The translations under genes and the position numbers were made by a program. DNA of 64,000 bases from positions 2,629,501 through 2,693,500 of the forward strand of contig OY754964.1 in assembly GCA_963576475.1 (NCBI GenBank), given 5' to 3'. Position 1 is the stretch's first letter; every line of letters starts with the position of its first letter. Under the pieces are notes generated by a model. The model was not told where the DNA came from. It ran no database searches and worked only from the letters and a program-made list of their open reading frames with translations. Shown here piece by piece: positions 52,860-62,885 of this stretch. Source of the DNA: Molanna angustata. Taxonomy: Eukaryota; Arthropoda; Insecta; Trichoptera; Molannidae.

Positions 52860-53740
52860 CTTAAGGATGAAAGCAAGGGCCTGAAATTGAATACTGTTAT
52901 AGTGCGAGATTTGATGTATGCAGACGATAAAGTTCTGTTAGCAGAAAGCATGGAAGAGTTCTGAGCGGACTGAGGATGAATGCCAGCAAATCAAATGTTA
53001 TTGTGTTTGAAAAGAGTGAAAGCAGAACAGCGTGCCAAATAAAAGTAGAGAACTAATGGCTCGAGCAAATCGACGAATATGTCTATCGGAAGCATGGAAG
53101 CATGTTTCAACGGAATGGACGGATTGATAAGGAGATCGAAAGAAGAGTTATGGCAAGAAACAGAGTGAATTGAGCACTTAAACCAGTTATGAATGACCGC
53201 AACATATCAAAGGTTGCCAAAGTTGCCATTCATAACGCCACCTTAGTGCCAACGTTGACGTGTGCAAGTGAAACCTGGACATGGCAGAAGTCGCACGAAA
53301 CAGAATAAATGCTGTTGAAATGAGATCGCTAAGAAGAATCTGCAATAGAACGATGTATGACAGGGTAAGAAATGAGAACATAAGGAAAGAATGTAAGATG
53401 AAGAAAGATATCATTAATAGAATGAAAGTGAACACATTGAGATGGTTTGGCCACATGGGGAGAATGAATGAGGAACGCCTGACGAAGAAAATATGCATTG
53501 CGGACAGGTATTGAATGAGAGGTCGGGGCCGCCCAAGGAAGGGATGGCACGTCCATTTGAACGGTATTTTGAAAGACGGAAATGTTAGAAGCGTGAACAA
53601 CAGACGAACATGTATAAGACGATGTATGAATGTTGACGAGGCGATGAATGTCAAGATAGAAGTAAGTGGCGTTCGGTTCTCTCTGCCTACCCCTTGAGGG
53701 ACATGGCGTGATGGTATGTATGTACATATGTATGTGAGTT
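52860..53740 (+). pseudogene. RTE-A copy, degraded but long
   Basis: Blocks in order: DLMYADDKVLLAES-like near 52910-52950, an indel, LRMNASKSNVIVFEKSES, QIDEYVYR, NRINAVEMRSLRRICNRTMY, NTLRWFGHMGRMNEERLTKK, a stop at 53516, then RGRGRPRKGWHVHLNGILKD and IRRCMNVDEAMN. It ends with GGCGTGATGGTATGTATGTA. It belongs to the same subfamily as 21800-22118. Confidence 0.75.
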
Positions 53741-53904
53741 TTTAATAAAAAGCAACCAACCATGTTTTTTTTAGTGAATTTACATCACACTATTTTAGAA
53801 TTCAGCAAAATTTTTAAAAAATATACATTTTACATCATTTTTTAAATTACTACTTTATGACGTAGAGAGTAAATATTTTATGTGCTTAAAAAATACCTTC
53901 ATAC

Positions 53905-53970
53905 ATACATACATACATACCATCACGCCATATCCCAAGGGTAAGCAGAGAGAACCGAACCGAAAGACAA
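53905..53970 (-). pseudogene. RTE-A extreme 3' tip
   Basis: A CATACATACATACATACC repeat then ATCACGCCATATCCCAAGG and GTAAGCAGAGAGAACCGA; only the terminal ~65 bp. Confidence 0.6.
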
Positions 53971-54044
53971 TGACCAATAAAGTTTGGTTATATACTTACC
54001 TTTTTTTTTGAAATCGCAAAAACTTTTTTGATGAATGAATCAAA

Positions 54045-54240
54045 CAATATTTATTTAATTATTTTCATTGGGAAGCTACAGCTCATTTACAGTTTAATGA
54101 TACCTACAATATTATTTTTACAGTGTTAGAGCATAATATAAAAACACATAACAGTTTACAAGCCAAAAACATTCATACACACACCTTCATACACACCATC
54201 ACACACACATTTATGCACACAATATTCGCCAATTATGTGT
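54045..54240 (-). mobile_element. Retroelement 3' end, relative of 18004-18297
   Basis: The reverse complement has a TG-rich stretch, GGCTTGTAAACTGTTATGTG, TAAACTGTAAATGAGCTGTA and GCTTCCCAATGAAAATAATT, matching 18090-18290. Confidence 0.6.
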
Positions 54241-54299
54241 TTCATTGAGTTTTCTTGTAACATTTAAAGTTAAACACCTAATTTTAAATCGTTAATTAC

Positions 54300-54530
54300 A
54301 TTTTATTTTATTGTGCATTACTTCTCGGGCAACTAACAGGTTCTATGTCAAATATTACTACAACACGCACCCAATAACAAATTGCCACATTCTGGAGACT
54401 TACGATATTAAAAGTCTCACAGAGCTGAAAACACTATTAAAAACTGTGTCTTCGCCGGGAATAGAATCCGGGACCTTTGGATCAACAGGCAGACATCTAA
54501 ACAACTGAGCCACGCAGGTAGACAAATTGA
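54300..54530 (-). mobile_element. SINE-B, reversed copy
   Basis: On the minus strand: CTACCTGCGTGGCTCAGTTG, GTCCCGGATTCTATTCCCGG (B-box, mutated), AATGTGGCAATTTGTTATTG and a GTTGCCCGAGAAG end as in 54812-55040. Confidence 0.65.
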
Positions 54531-54648
54531 ATCAAATTTAATTTTGTTTGCATTTTTATATTATGCAGTATGGGATGTAGGTAAGTTACAAAATCTTAAA
54601 ATAGGACATGACATATGACAAAGTTAGTTATTATAATTGTTATGAAAC

Positions 54649-54800
54649 AATCTATTCCACTTTATAAGACCACTCACACTAAAGCATTGATCATAGTTAG
54701 CCGCTTTGTTGGCTCTGTCCAACTCCTTTAGGGAGTTGTAACTGTATGCTCCAGATGAACTGAGTGTGAGATGTCTCCTAAAAAACTCTTTTTTCTGACA
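54649..54800 (-). pseudogene. L2-like RT fragment
   Basis: The reverse complement matches 6620-6785: GAGACATCTCACACTCAGTT, AACTCCCTAAAGGAGTTGGA, CAGAGCCAACAAAGCGGCTA and GTGGTCTTATAAAGTGGAAT. The flanking SINE-B copies are in opposite orientations. Confidence 0.65.
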
Positions 54801-54811
54801 CTATCTTAAAT

Positions 54812-55040
54812 GTCGGCCTTTGTGGCTCAGTTGGCTAGGTATCTGACTGCTGATCCAAGGGTCCCGGGTTCGATTCCCGGTGGAGACACAGTTTTCAATT
54901 GTGATTTCGGTCTGGATCTGTGCGACGATAAATATGGTAAGTCTCCAGAATGTGGCAACTTGTTATTGGGAGCGTGTTAAATATTTATTTGACATAGTAC
55001 CTGTAAGTTGCCCGAGAAGCTACCTACATAAAAAAAAAAA
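54812..55040 (+). mobile_element. SINE-B, best-preserved copy
   Basis: TTTGTGGCTCAGTTGGCTAG (A-box TGGCTCAGTTGG) and GGGTTCGATTCCCGG (B-box), then GTTTTCAATTGTGATTTCGG, AGAATGTGGCAACTTGTTAT and a GTTGCCCGAGAAGCTACC end with an A-run. It is not a functional tRNA gene because the SINE body is attached. Confidence 0.8.
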
Positions 55041-55787
55041 AAATAATAATAATAAATAAGTATAGTGACAACAAGTCTAAAATTATACCGTGATTTTGAA
55101 AACAAAATAAATAACACTTAAAACAAGCATATCAACATTGTTAGTATTGTGTTAGTATTGTCTTAATGAATATTCTTATACGAGTAAGAATTTAGCGTTG
55201 GCCACAACTCATTCGTTTTAGTTATGTATAGTTATTTTTTTGTAAATATACCATTTACGATTTCGCTCATTCCCATTATTTTGGTTGATTGTTATAGTTG
55301 AGGGAGTCTTTGTTGTAACTCTTTGAGGTATAAAATTATAATACCTACCTCATTTAATTGTTCTCAGTTTCCTTCCAATGAATCACTGGGTTTCCTTGTT
55401 ATGGATCAAGGATACTAAAATTATGGTTGCCACAAATTATAATTGATATTTTTTTAAAGAATATTTTTTTTTTACACAATACTTTTATTGTATTCGATTC
55501 AAAACGGCTTACCACTTGTACACAACTGATCCCAGTCATTAGGCAAGATGTAGTAATTAAGATTGAAAACGAGGTTGCAAAAGTATTGCTATAAAGTCAA
55601 ACTAAAGCGCAAAAACAAATGTATCGTGTGTTAAGAAAGTGCAAAAATTATTTTTAAGCCAGATAGGTATTCATTTCGCGTTTAATAACATCTTAGTTCG
55701 CTGTTGAACCATCTAAACCAATTGGGCATTAGGTATATTAAATTTCACAATATCGCATTTAATCAAATTCAAGGTAAATTTTTCACG
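55041..55787. other. No gene seen
   Basis: AT-rich interval. Confidence 0.25.
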
Positions 55788-55960
55788 CAGCCGTTGTGGT
55801 ATAGTGATAAAACGTTTTAAAATTTCTAAAGTGGTGTCGTTGGATAGATTCCCAGCTAAGAAAAAGCAATATTTTCTATCTAATTTTTAATTTCTGGACT
55901 TGGTTATAACTACACGACATTTGGTTATAATATGAGATATGAGTAAGGAAGTGTAGCTGT
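55788..55960 (+). mobile_element. SINE-like, very diverged (probably SINE-A)
   Basis: GCAGCCGTTGTGGTATAGTG resembles the SINE-A A-box region and TGGATAGATTCCCAGC the B-box. ATGAGTAAGGAAGTGTAG resembles the SINE-A 3' end. Confidence 0.4.
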
Positions 55961-56204
55961 TTTTGTTGTTTTAACGCTATTTTCGGTTGTATGGGCATGC
56001 ATACTTATAACTTGAAAAAAAAACACCAATAAGTACCTACAATCACTGAGAAAAATATACCAATTTTTTAAAATCTAGAAACCAGTTCAAAAAATCTAAA
56101 TGTATATATTAACAGGAATAAATGTTAAAAATACAACACAGAAAATATCGTTTTGATGTAAGTCAATTCTTTTTGTCTAAAATGTTGATCTTAACATCTA
56201 CATA

Positions 56205-56300
56205 CTTTTTTTTTAACATGGTTATGTAGGGGTCACCAGCTATTAGTATTTTGGGGTCACCAGCTACAGCTAATAGTTTGGGGAGGGAAAATCAATGTGA
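56205..56300 (-). mobile_element. Jockey-type 3' UTR fragment
   Basis: The reverse complement reads CCCTCCCCAAACTATTAGCT, ACTAATAGCTGGTGACCCCT and ACATAACCATGTT with an A-run, matching 15545-15640. TTGGGGTCACCAGCTA is locally duplicated. Confidence 0.55.
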
Positions 56301-56530
56301 TCAGGAAAATATAAAATCTAAAATGATATTAACTATATCGAATTTACTCAACCCTGTTTCCTTACAAACAGCAATGAAATTAAAACAAATTTTATGTGAT
56401 TTTTTTAGTCTATCGGTGCTTTGTAATTCAGACTACCGAGAACTTTAAACAGTTTTATTGCTGCGAAGTCCAAAAATACGCAGGTAAAAAAAAAATTGCT
56501 GCCGTAAGCTATTTTAACAAAATGTTCAAA

Positions 56531-56652
56531 AAAATCTAAGATGTTTTTTCTTTACCGTATCAACAGTCTCTCCACTTGGATGAACGTGTCTTGATTTGTC
56601 ATCATTAAAACGTTGAATTTTGTCCGTTACGGTTTTATTAAACGGCTTCCAA
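56531..56652 (-). other. Short coding-like stretch of unknown origin
   Basis: The minus strand reads WKPFNKTVTDKIQRFNDDKS then RHVHPSGETVDTVKKKH before a stop. The composition looks protein-like, and GTAAAG after GETVDT could be a splice donor. I recognise no family; it may be a transposase exon remnant or chance. Confidence 0.2.
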
Positions 56653-56879
56653 ATTTTTTAAAAGACCATAACATTAACAATGTTTGAAAATACAGCCGGG
56701 GCGACAATTTTATGATTAGAACCCTTTTAATGCTTCAGGTTGATATATGACATATTATTTATTTTATAGCGATTCTAGAAAATGTAGAACTCGTTCGGTG
56801 TATAGGAGTGTGAGAATTGGAAATCAAAATCAGTAGGAAACGTAAACACGAAATTGTAAACAAAAAGTTTAAAAAAGGT

Positions 56880-57110
56880 CATAACGCTGTTTTTTCTTCT
56901 TCTTTTTCTGGTGTCCTGTCAGGAACCCCCGACACGACGTTGGAGATCACTCTGGCGAATCTCTTTCTGTCCTGTGCTGCCCGGAATATCTGCCCTAAAG
57001 TTCTGAAGTCCGCCAATTCACTGATATTACATAGCCAGGAAGTATAATAAAGCTTTGTCTCTTTAAAGGTGTGTGTAGAAGGGTTTACATCAACCAACCA
57101 AAGACGTGAT
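56880..57110 (-). pseudogene. RTE-F tail
   Basis: The minus strand encodes LADFRTLGQIFRAAQDRKRF and ARVISNVVSGVPDRTPEKEE. The AAQDRKRF end is typical of non-LTR reverse transcriptase tails, followed by a short charged stretch. Confidence 0.45.
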
Positions 57111-57462
57111 TTCTAATAGTCTTCCTTAGTAAATATTTAAAAAATTAATCACGCTTTATAATACAATGCTTCATACTATAACTGACGTGTGAAAATAATA
57201 ATTTTCAATACCTTGAAGCACAGAGTAAGTGCCTTGAAGGTTGTTATATCCATAAGCCATAAACCATCACTACTCAGGGTTCATATTATTCAATCGTTGA
57301 TTCCTGCTGAGGCATTTTTGTACAGGAAAAAATCAGCGCAATCCCTGATTCTTGGTTTGTAATCTAGCTGACGATTCGTTTGAGAGAATTTAATTATCTT
57401 AATGAATCGACAGTTTTAAGCCAAGACGCGTGTAAATTGGTATAAATATAGACAAATAAAAA

Positions 57463-57526
57463 ATCTCAAATTATTTTTGTTGAAAAAAAATAATTTTTCA
57501 ACAAAAATAATTTGAGATTTTGAGTT
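57463..57526. repeat. ~64-bp perfect palindrome
   Basis: AAATCTCAAATTATTTTTGT TGAAAAA and its reverse complement around an AAAATAATTT centre. It could be a tiny hairpin element or arise by inverted duplication. Confidence 0.65.
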
Positions 57527-58139
57527 TCTCAAACATTTTTTTTAAGAAAAACACTTTTGTATGATTAATTTATCTATTTACCTATCTATCTATATTACCA
57601 AAGTTTTAAAAAATATCGAAAAAAGCCGAAGTACCCCAACTAGAAAATTTCATTTTCTATTAAAAATATGAACATTATAGTAGGTAGTAGGTACATCTCA
57701 AACGTTTTCTAACAATTTTTATATAACTATCGTTTCATACAATTTGTAAGGCAGTAAACACTACACAATAGTTTGATACCTACTTAATATACAAACAAAC
57801 ATGAAGCTGTTTTCATATTCTGGGTAGGAAAAACAGACTGACCTCCATACTATCCTATCCTGATATACGTACCTACTTTAATATAGAAAACAAAATATCT
57901 TAAACTATTTATTAATTTGTGTTTAAGTTTTGTACGTATTCTTCAATAATACATACTATCGCCATCGACAGTTGGATCTCATGTGTTACATGCAACTAGT
58001 TTAGTTGCACGTTCTTGATTCTCAATTGCAAATCTATACTTTCCTTATATCTCTATGGCTATGTTAGTTATTTTGTGTAGGCACTGATTTTGATAACTAA
58101 AAAATTCTAGTTTTGCACCTTGCTTACGTTCTTGGTTAC
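57527..58139. other. No gene seen
   Basis: AT-rich interval. Confidence 0.25.
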
Positions 58140-58200
58140 TTCGTGGCGTTCGGTTCTCTCTGCTTATCCCGTAAAGGTCCATTATGTGGTGTAGTTCAGT
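58140..58200 (+). pseudogene. RTE-A extreme 3' tip
   Basis: GTGGCGTTCGGTTCTCTCTG then CTTATCCCGTAAAGGTCCAT; only the terminal ~60 bp. Confidence 0.5.
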
Positions 58201-58780
58201 TACCTGACAATTTCAAGAATCAGTTTTGGACTCGTTTATCCAAGTTGTCTCATAATAAATAGTTGGTAGGTAAAATACTTGGCCATAAAGCTTGTTAGGC
58301 AATAAAATATTGACATTGCAAATATCGCCAAATTGGGTATGAGAGCAATTTAAATTTATTTGTTAGGGCTCTCTGGGAGCGTGCTTCGAACCTTGGACGT
58401 AATTAGCTGTCTATATAGAACATGGTTTCGAACCGGTTCAAACATTTTTAGAAACAGGCATTCATTCGGTTGCAGATTTCATTTTGCCAAAAATAACTTT
58501 ACGATTCGATTTTAAACATTATTTAAAATAAAAACAATTGATTTTTTTAGTAATATTTTTTATAAATTTGTATATACCACGTACTTTATTGAATGAATGC
58601 GACCGGTTTCGGAACAAATAAAACTAACACGTTTACTTAAAATAAAATTATAAGATTGGAGGTCGGGTTTGAATTTGATTTAAAACACGAATGATTGCGG
58701 GAGGGAGGTATGTGTTAAAAGCTTATAAAATCGTATTGTCATGGTTTTGTGGGATGGCTTTTCGAAAAATAATTACAAAA
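58201..58780. other. No gene seen
   Basis: No assignable feature. Confidence 0.25.
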
Positions 58781-58995
58781 GCCGACCGCCGTGGCACAGT
58801 TGGTAAGCCGTTTGGTTTCTGTGCGAGCGTCCTGGGTTCGATCCCCAATCCCCACCAGAGGAGAAATGTATTTAAATTCATTTCTAGCGCTAATGTTGCT
58901 TCTCTAGGCTGGAAACACTGGTTAGTTGGAAGAAATTGCCATATGGCATTGATCTCGCCAGTTGCGCAGGGTGCAAGGAAGTGTTAATTATTATT
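58781..58995 (+). mobile_element. SINE-A
   Basis: GACCGCCGTGGCACAGTTGG (A-box) and CCTGGGTTCGATCCCCAATC (B-box), GAGGAGAAATGTATTTAAAT, GCTGGAAACACTGGTTAGTT, GCCATATGGCATTGATCTCG and GCGCAGGGTGCAAGGAAGTG with a TTATTATT end. Confidence 0.85.
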
Positions 58996-58999
58996 ATAA

Positions 59000-59400
59000 A
59001 CAATCTTTATCAACGTATATTCGAAGCTGATAGAGAAATATTCCAACTGGCGATTCGTTCAAGAAAATTTATTTCTCTTAACATACCTATCGACAAAGTA
59101 TCAAGCCAAGATATGCGAGATTTGTATGACAAGTATATATTTTTCATGGAATTTTCAATTTTTAAGTCAAAAAACACCAACTTCGAGGCTTTGCAGCATA
59201 TATGTTCTACATGGATTTACTCAGAATTCGGAGTAGAACATTAAGTGTATATATGTGTGCGTCTGTATGACATACAATGTGCCCCCCCCCCCTTATAACT
59301 TTTGATCCGCTCAATACACAGAGCCAAACATTTCATAATCTATAGAAAGTTAAGGCCTACAAAACTTTTATACTCCGAATATTGAATTTTTGGGATAAAT
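59000..59400 (+). repeat. Family H dispersed repeat, copy 2
   Basis: The reverse counterpart of 1-480. An 80-codon frame at 58996-59244 (QRIFEADREIFQLAIRSRKF is part of it) is open here but not in copy 1, so coding is doubtful. Further on come a C-run at 59282-59292 and CTTATAACTTTTGATCCGCT, CAAAACTTTTATACTC. Confidence 0.6.
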
Positions 59401-59979
59401 ATTTAATTTCGGTTTCGATTTTGTTCCGGTTCGAAGCCCTGTTTTATGCGACTGTCTATATTGACTGGTGTCCTTGGAGACGCGTGTCCATTGGCAATAA
59501 TTATTGTCCATATATATAACTATATTGCCCGTTGCCTGGCATTGCGTCAGACAATTGACTTATCGGGAAACGCAAAAACAAACATCCACCCAAATTCTCA
59601 AAAGTAGACTGGTGCCTTCCTTCCTTCAATGACGGTAAAGCAAATATTAGATAAACCAAACCAAGATACTTATTCTATTAGGAAATTGTGTAGTTAGATA
59701 GATGTTTGAATATGTGGAGCTGAAAAGAAAACGCATAAAACTAATAACGCATAACAAATGCTGTTGAATGAATTCATAACTAGACGATTGTGTTAAATAT
59801 GACAGAATTAGCACCAATATTGCGTTTTATGAGAAATGGTGCAGAAACTGCAGTATATTGAGTCTATTGAGCTTCAATAAAATGAAATAAAATACAAATA
59901 TTCATCTCATGAAAAAACATGCAATTTCAGAAGTATATTTATTTTCTTTAGTTATCGTTTTGCACATCATATTAGCAAA
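59401..59979. other. No gene seen
   Basis: No assignable feature. Confidence 0.25.
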
Positions 59980-60255
59980 TATATTGCACCTGACGGGCTT
60001 TTTGCCATTGGGCAAATTCTTCCAAGCAACCACATTACAAAGTAGGTTACAAAATTGTGTATGCACATATTATGTACATGAACAAAATAATGAAGGCGAA
60101 AAATCAAAAAAAAATATATTTTACACTAAGATAACAAACAACGAAACAAAAAAAAAATACCTACTTCATAGCAAAAAAAAGTATAAGGAAAGGACAAGGA
60201 GAAGAATTCGGGATCAGGTGTATTATTCATTATGTAGTTTTTTCTTGAAAATAAG
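59980..60255 (-). mobile_element. R3 non-LTR 3' UTR, reversed copy
   Basis: The reverse complement has AATAATACACCTGATCCCGA, TTCTTCTCCTTGTCCTTTCC, then GGTTGCTTGGAAGAATTTGC and CCCAATGGCAAAAAGCCCGT, matching the layout at 33620-33880 and 10195-10480 (-). The plus-strand 147-codon frame over it is incidental. Confidence 0.6.
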
Positions 60256-60266
60256 AAGTGACCACG

Positions 60267-60472
60267 CGACCGCCGTGGCACAGGTGGTAAGCCGTTCGGT
60301 TTCTGTGCGGGCGTCCTGGGTTCGATGCCCAGGAGAGGAGATATTTATTTAAATTCATTTCTCACGCAAATATTGCTTCTCTGGGCTGGAAACACTGGTA
60401 AGTTGGAAGAAATTGTCATACGGCAATAAACTCGCCACTTGTACAGGGTGCAAGGAAATGTTCATTATTATT
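60267..60472 (+). mobile_element. SINE-A
   Basis: GACCGCCGTGGCACAGGTGG (A-box), GGTTCGATGCCCAGGAGAG (B-box), GAAACACTGGTAAGTTGGAA, ATACGGCAATAAACTCGCC and GGGTGCAAGGAAATG with a TTATTATT end. Confidence 0.8.
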
Positions 60473-61794
60473 ACAATATCCGTACCTACTTAGGCTATTC
60501 CATAATCTTGTTGATCGCACTTCGAACGACGAGCTGAGAAATTCAGCAGATCGGAGTGGAAGTTCATTGATTGGATAAATATGTGAATTTGTTTTTGAGA
60601 TATTTATTGTTTAATTCTAAACATGTTTTCCATAGATTCTTTCTCGTGATACAGACACATACTTGTAGGAGTAGGTACCTATATCATTCAAAAGTAAAGG
60701 TTATATTATTGGCTCTCATGAATTTTTAACAACTCATAATAAGTAATTAATTTATAAAAAACATGATAAGTACTCGTCGAGAAATTAAGTCAAAGATACC
60801 CTTAATAACATAGAGATCAATAATATCCATTGTAACATAATAGTGGAGAGTATATATATACGAAGATTTAAATCAACAAGAAGATATAAATCTTCGCATA
60901 TACCTTATACCTATAGATTTAAAGCATTTAGAAGCGATTTCTTTCATTCATAACATGCTTACACGCATCTCAGTTGCATTTGTCAGAATCCGTATTGATA
61001 TTTAGTAATATTGATCGAGGATCGTTATTGCCAAATATAAAACTTCAAATTTCAAATTTGGATCATTCTCATACACTTTAACACGCAAGAATATCACAGC
61101 GGGTGTATACTGTATACAGAGAGATTGAAACTCGCGGTGTTCCTCAAGGCACGTAACCGTGTCCAGTCATAACACTCTTTCGTTTGATAATAATGCTATC
61201 GAAGGATATCGTGTCAGAAGCACCACCACGCTGCGACGGTCGATGAAAGCTGATGCAGTCAATGTATAAAGCGATAAATTCAATAAACAAACAAAAATAA
61301 GTCTCCATGCTGGAGTGTGTTTGGTCATTGAACAACACGATATTAATACATCGACTGTTTACACACACGGAGTTGGTAACCGTTCCATGATATTACATTT
61401 CATATTGCGTGATGCACAAAGTATAGTGTTTAACTCAATCGAGATTTGAGTAGGTGCTGTGTAAACCAAATAAACATACTTTTAGAGTTTGGACAGCAAG
61501 TTTCGGGTCCGTTTATTTTGTTTATTTATTAGTATAAATACCAGGTTTGATATGCACTATAAGCATTCAGACCTTTTAATTACGTATATTTACTCAAGAT
61601 TATATTCAGCCAATATAGAGATATTATTTATTTAACTTTAATTTGTTCAAACCAAGAATGAATTATCTGGTGCGATCGCTTTCGAAGCAAGTGCTTCTTC
61701 CTCAGGACGGATGATAATCGATCGATTTAATAGTGGTTGTATCACATAAATAATTTGAGGTTGAACAAAATTGAATTGGATAAAATTGTCAACA
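60473..61794. other. Unassigned interval; faint RT motif
   Basis: GAAACTCGCGGTGTTCCTCA then AGGCACG at about 61127-61153 translates to ETRGVPQGT, which resembles RT motif B, but is followed directly by a stop and no other RT block. A small hairpin lies at about 60852-60900 (CGAAGATTTA/ATAAATCTTCG). No gene. Confidence 0.25.
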
Positions 61795-62040
61795 AAGTTA
61801 GCTAATATGACTCCGTTTCCATATTTGGGATATGCAGAGAGAAACGAACGCCAGACTCTTCTGGCTTCACTACTTGCTTCATCTATGTCTATATACACTC
61901 TTCTATTACTTTATCTATCTCATCCTACAAGATTCTATTTATATGATTTGGCCAACTTGCATCACATTTATCTCTATTCTTTGAAAATTACCTTCGTTAG
62001 ATGACCATCATTCATACATTCTCACTCGAGGTATTTGTTT
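61795..62040 (-). pseudogene. RTE-A-like 3' fragment, diverged
   Basis: GTTTCCATATTTGGGATATG, CAGAGAGAAACGAACGCCAG, CTGGCTTCACTACTTGCTTC and ATCTATGTCTATATACACTC are the reverse of the tail order CMDVxEAxNV...WRSVLSAYP. Closest to the subfamily at 4320-4645. Confidence 0.55.
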
Positions 62041-62084
62041 TCATATTACGAATGATATATACATCATTCCGATACACTTATCAT

Positions 62085-62480
62085 CCTTATCAGTGGCTCT
62101 ACAGCCCAGGATGGGCCTTGGCCTCCTCAAGGAGTCGTCTCCATTGCATCCTATCCATGGCCTTTTCTCTCCAATTCTGCACACCGGCTATATGAAGGTC
62201 CTTCTCGACTCCATCCATCCATCGTAGTTTCAGCCTTCCCACACCTCTTCTTCCCTCCGGACGTGATGTGAGGATTCTTTTTGGTGTCTGGTCATCTTCC
62301 ATACGATGCACGTGTCCTAACCAGCGGAGCTTCCCTATTTTTATCGTTTGGACGATATTTGGTCCCTTGAATAGGCTCTGTATTTCGTGGTTGTACCCGA
62401 TTCTCCACACGTGCCGCCTTGATCGTACAAGGGACCGAAAATTGATTATATATAACATTAACCGACACACTTATATTTCC
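62085..62480 (-). pseudogene. RTE-G tail
   Basis: The minus-strand frame reads GYNHEIQSLFKGPNIVQTIK, GKLRWLGHVHRMEDDQTPKR, PEGRRGVGRLKLRWMDGVEK and NWREKAMDRMQWRRLLEEAK with AHPGL at the end. It is open over 123 codons. Same family as the insertion at 40135-40469. Confidence 0.7.
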
Positions 62481-62609
62481 GACTAATATCCTCAATTTTA
62501 TCTTTCATATATCGTTTTAATACTTACACATTTGTTTCTGCCAAGTTCTTGCATTTTATGTATATTCAATGAGATCATTATGTATATTCATTGCATTTTA
62601 TGTATATTC

Positions 62610-62730
62610 AATGAGATTCTGGTTGGTTGGAAAAAATTGCCTAATGGCAATAAGCCCGAGTGTGCATTATATTTGTTTATATTACGTATGTACAAAAAGT
62701 TAAATAAATAAATACCTACATAAAAATCAT
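62610..62730 (+). mobile_element. R3 extreme 3' end
   Basis: GGTTGGTTGGAAAAAATTGC, CTAATGGCAATAAGCCCG and TGTACAAAAAGTTAAATAAA with an AAATAAATA tail. Confidence 0.55.
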
Positions 62731-62734
62731 CACG

Positions 62735-62885
62735 GATTATCCCACAATGTGGGGTAACCAGCGACAGGTGTAGCGTGTGCATTATGTGCACGACACATGC
62801 CTGTATTCCCACGAAACAGTCTCGTCTCACCTAAAAAGACACTACATTCAGAATGGGTGGTGAACCTCATTGCTGTAGGTACCTA
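62735..62885 (+). repeat. Family V copy (reference)
   Basis: ATCATCACGGATTATCCCAC, AATGTGGGGTAACCAGCGAC, AGGTGTAGC, GTCTCGTCTCACCTAAAAAG and GGTGGTGAACCTCATTGCTG. Confidence 0.55.

Noticed and set aside
54825..54890. Possible tRNA gene at the SINE-B head
   Set aside because: The same body is attached at 9546 and 54300 (-); no independent tRNA evidence.
58781..58860. Possible tRNA gene (good A and B boxes)
   Set aside because: The tRNA-like head continues into a SINE body shared with six other copies; it is a SINE, not a tRNA gene.
58996..59244. 80-codon frame as a host exon
   Set aside because: The homologous segment at 1-480 (-) is not open in the same frame, so it is more likely a non-coding repeat.
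59909..60352. 147-codon plus-strand frame
   Set aside because: Spans a reversed R3 tail and the head of a SINE-A, so it cannot be a gene.
61127..61153. GVPQGT-like reverse transcriptase motif
   Set aside because: An isolated nine-residue match followed by a stop, with no neighbouring RT blocks; kept only as a remark.
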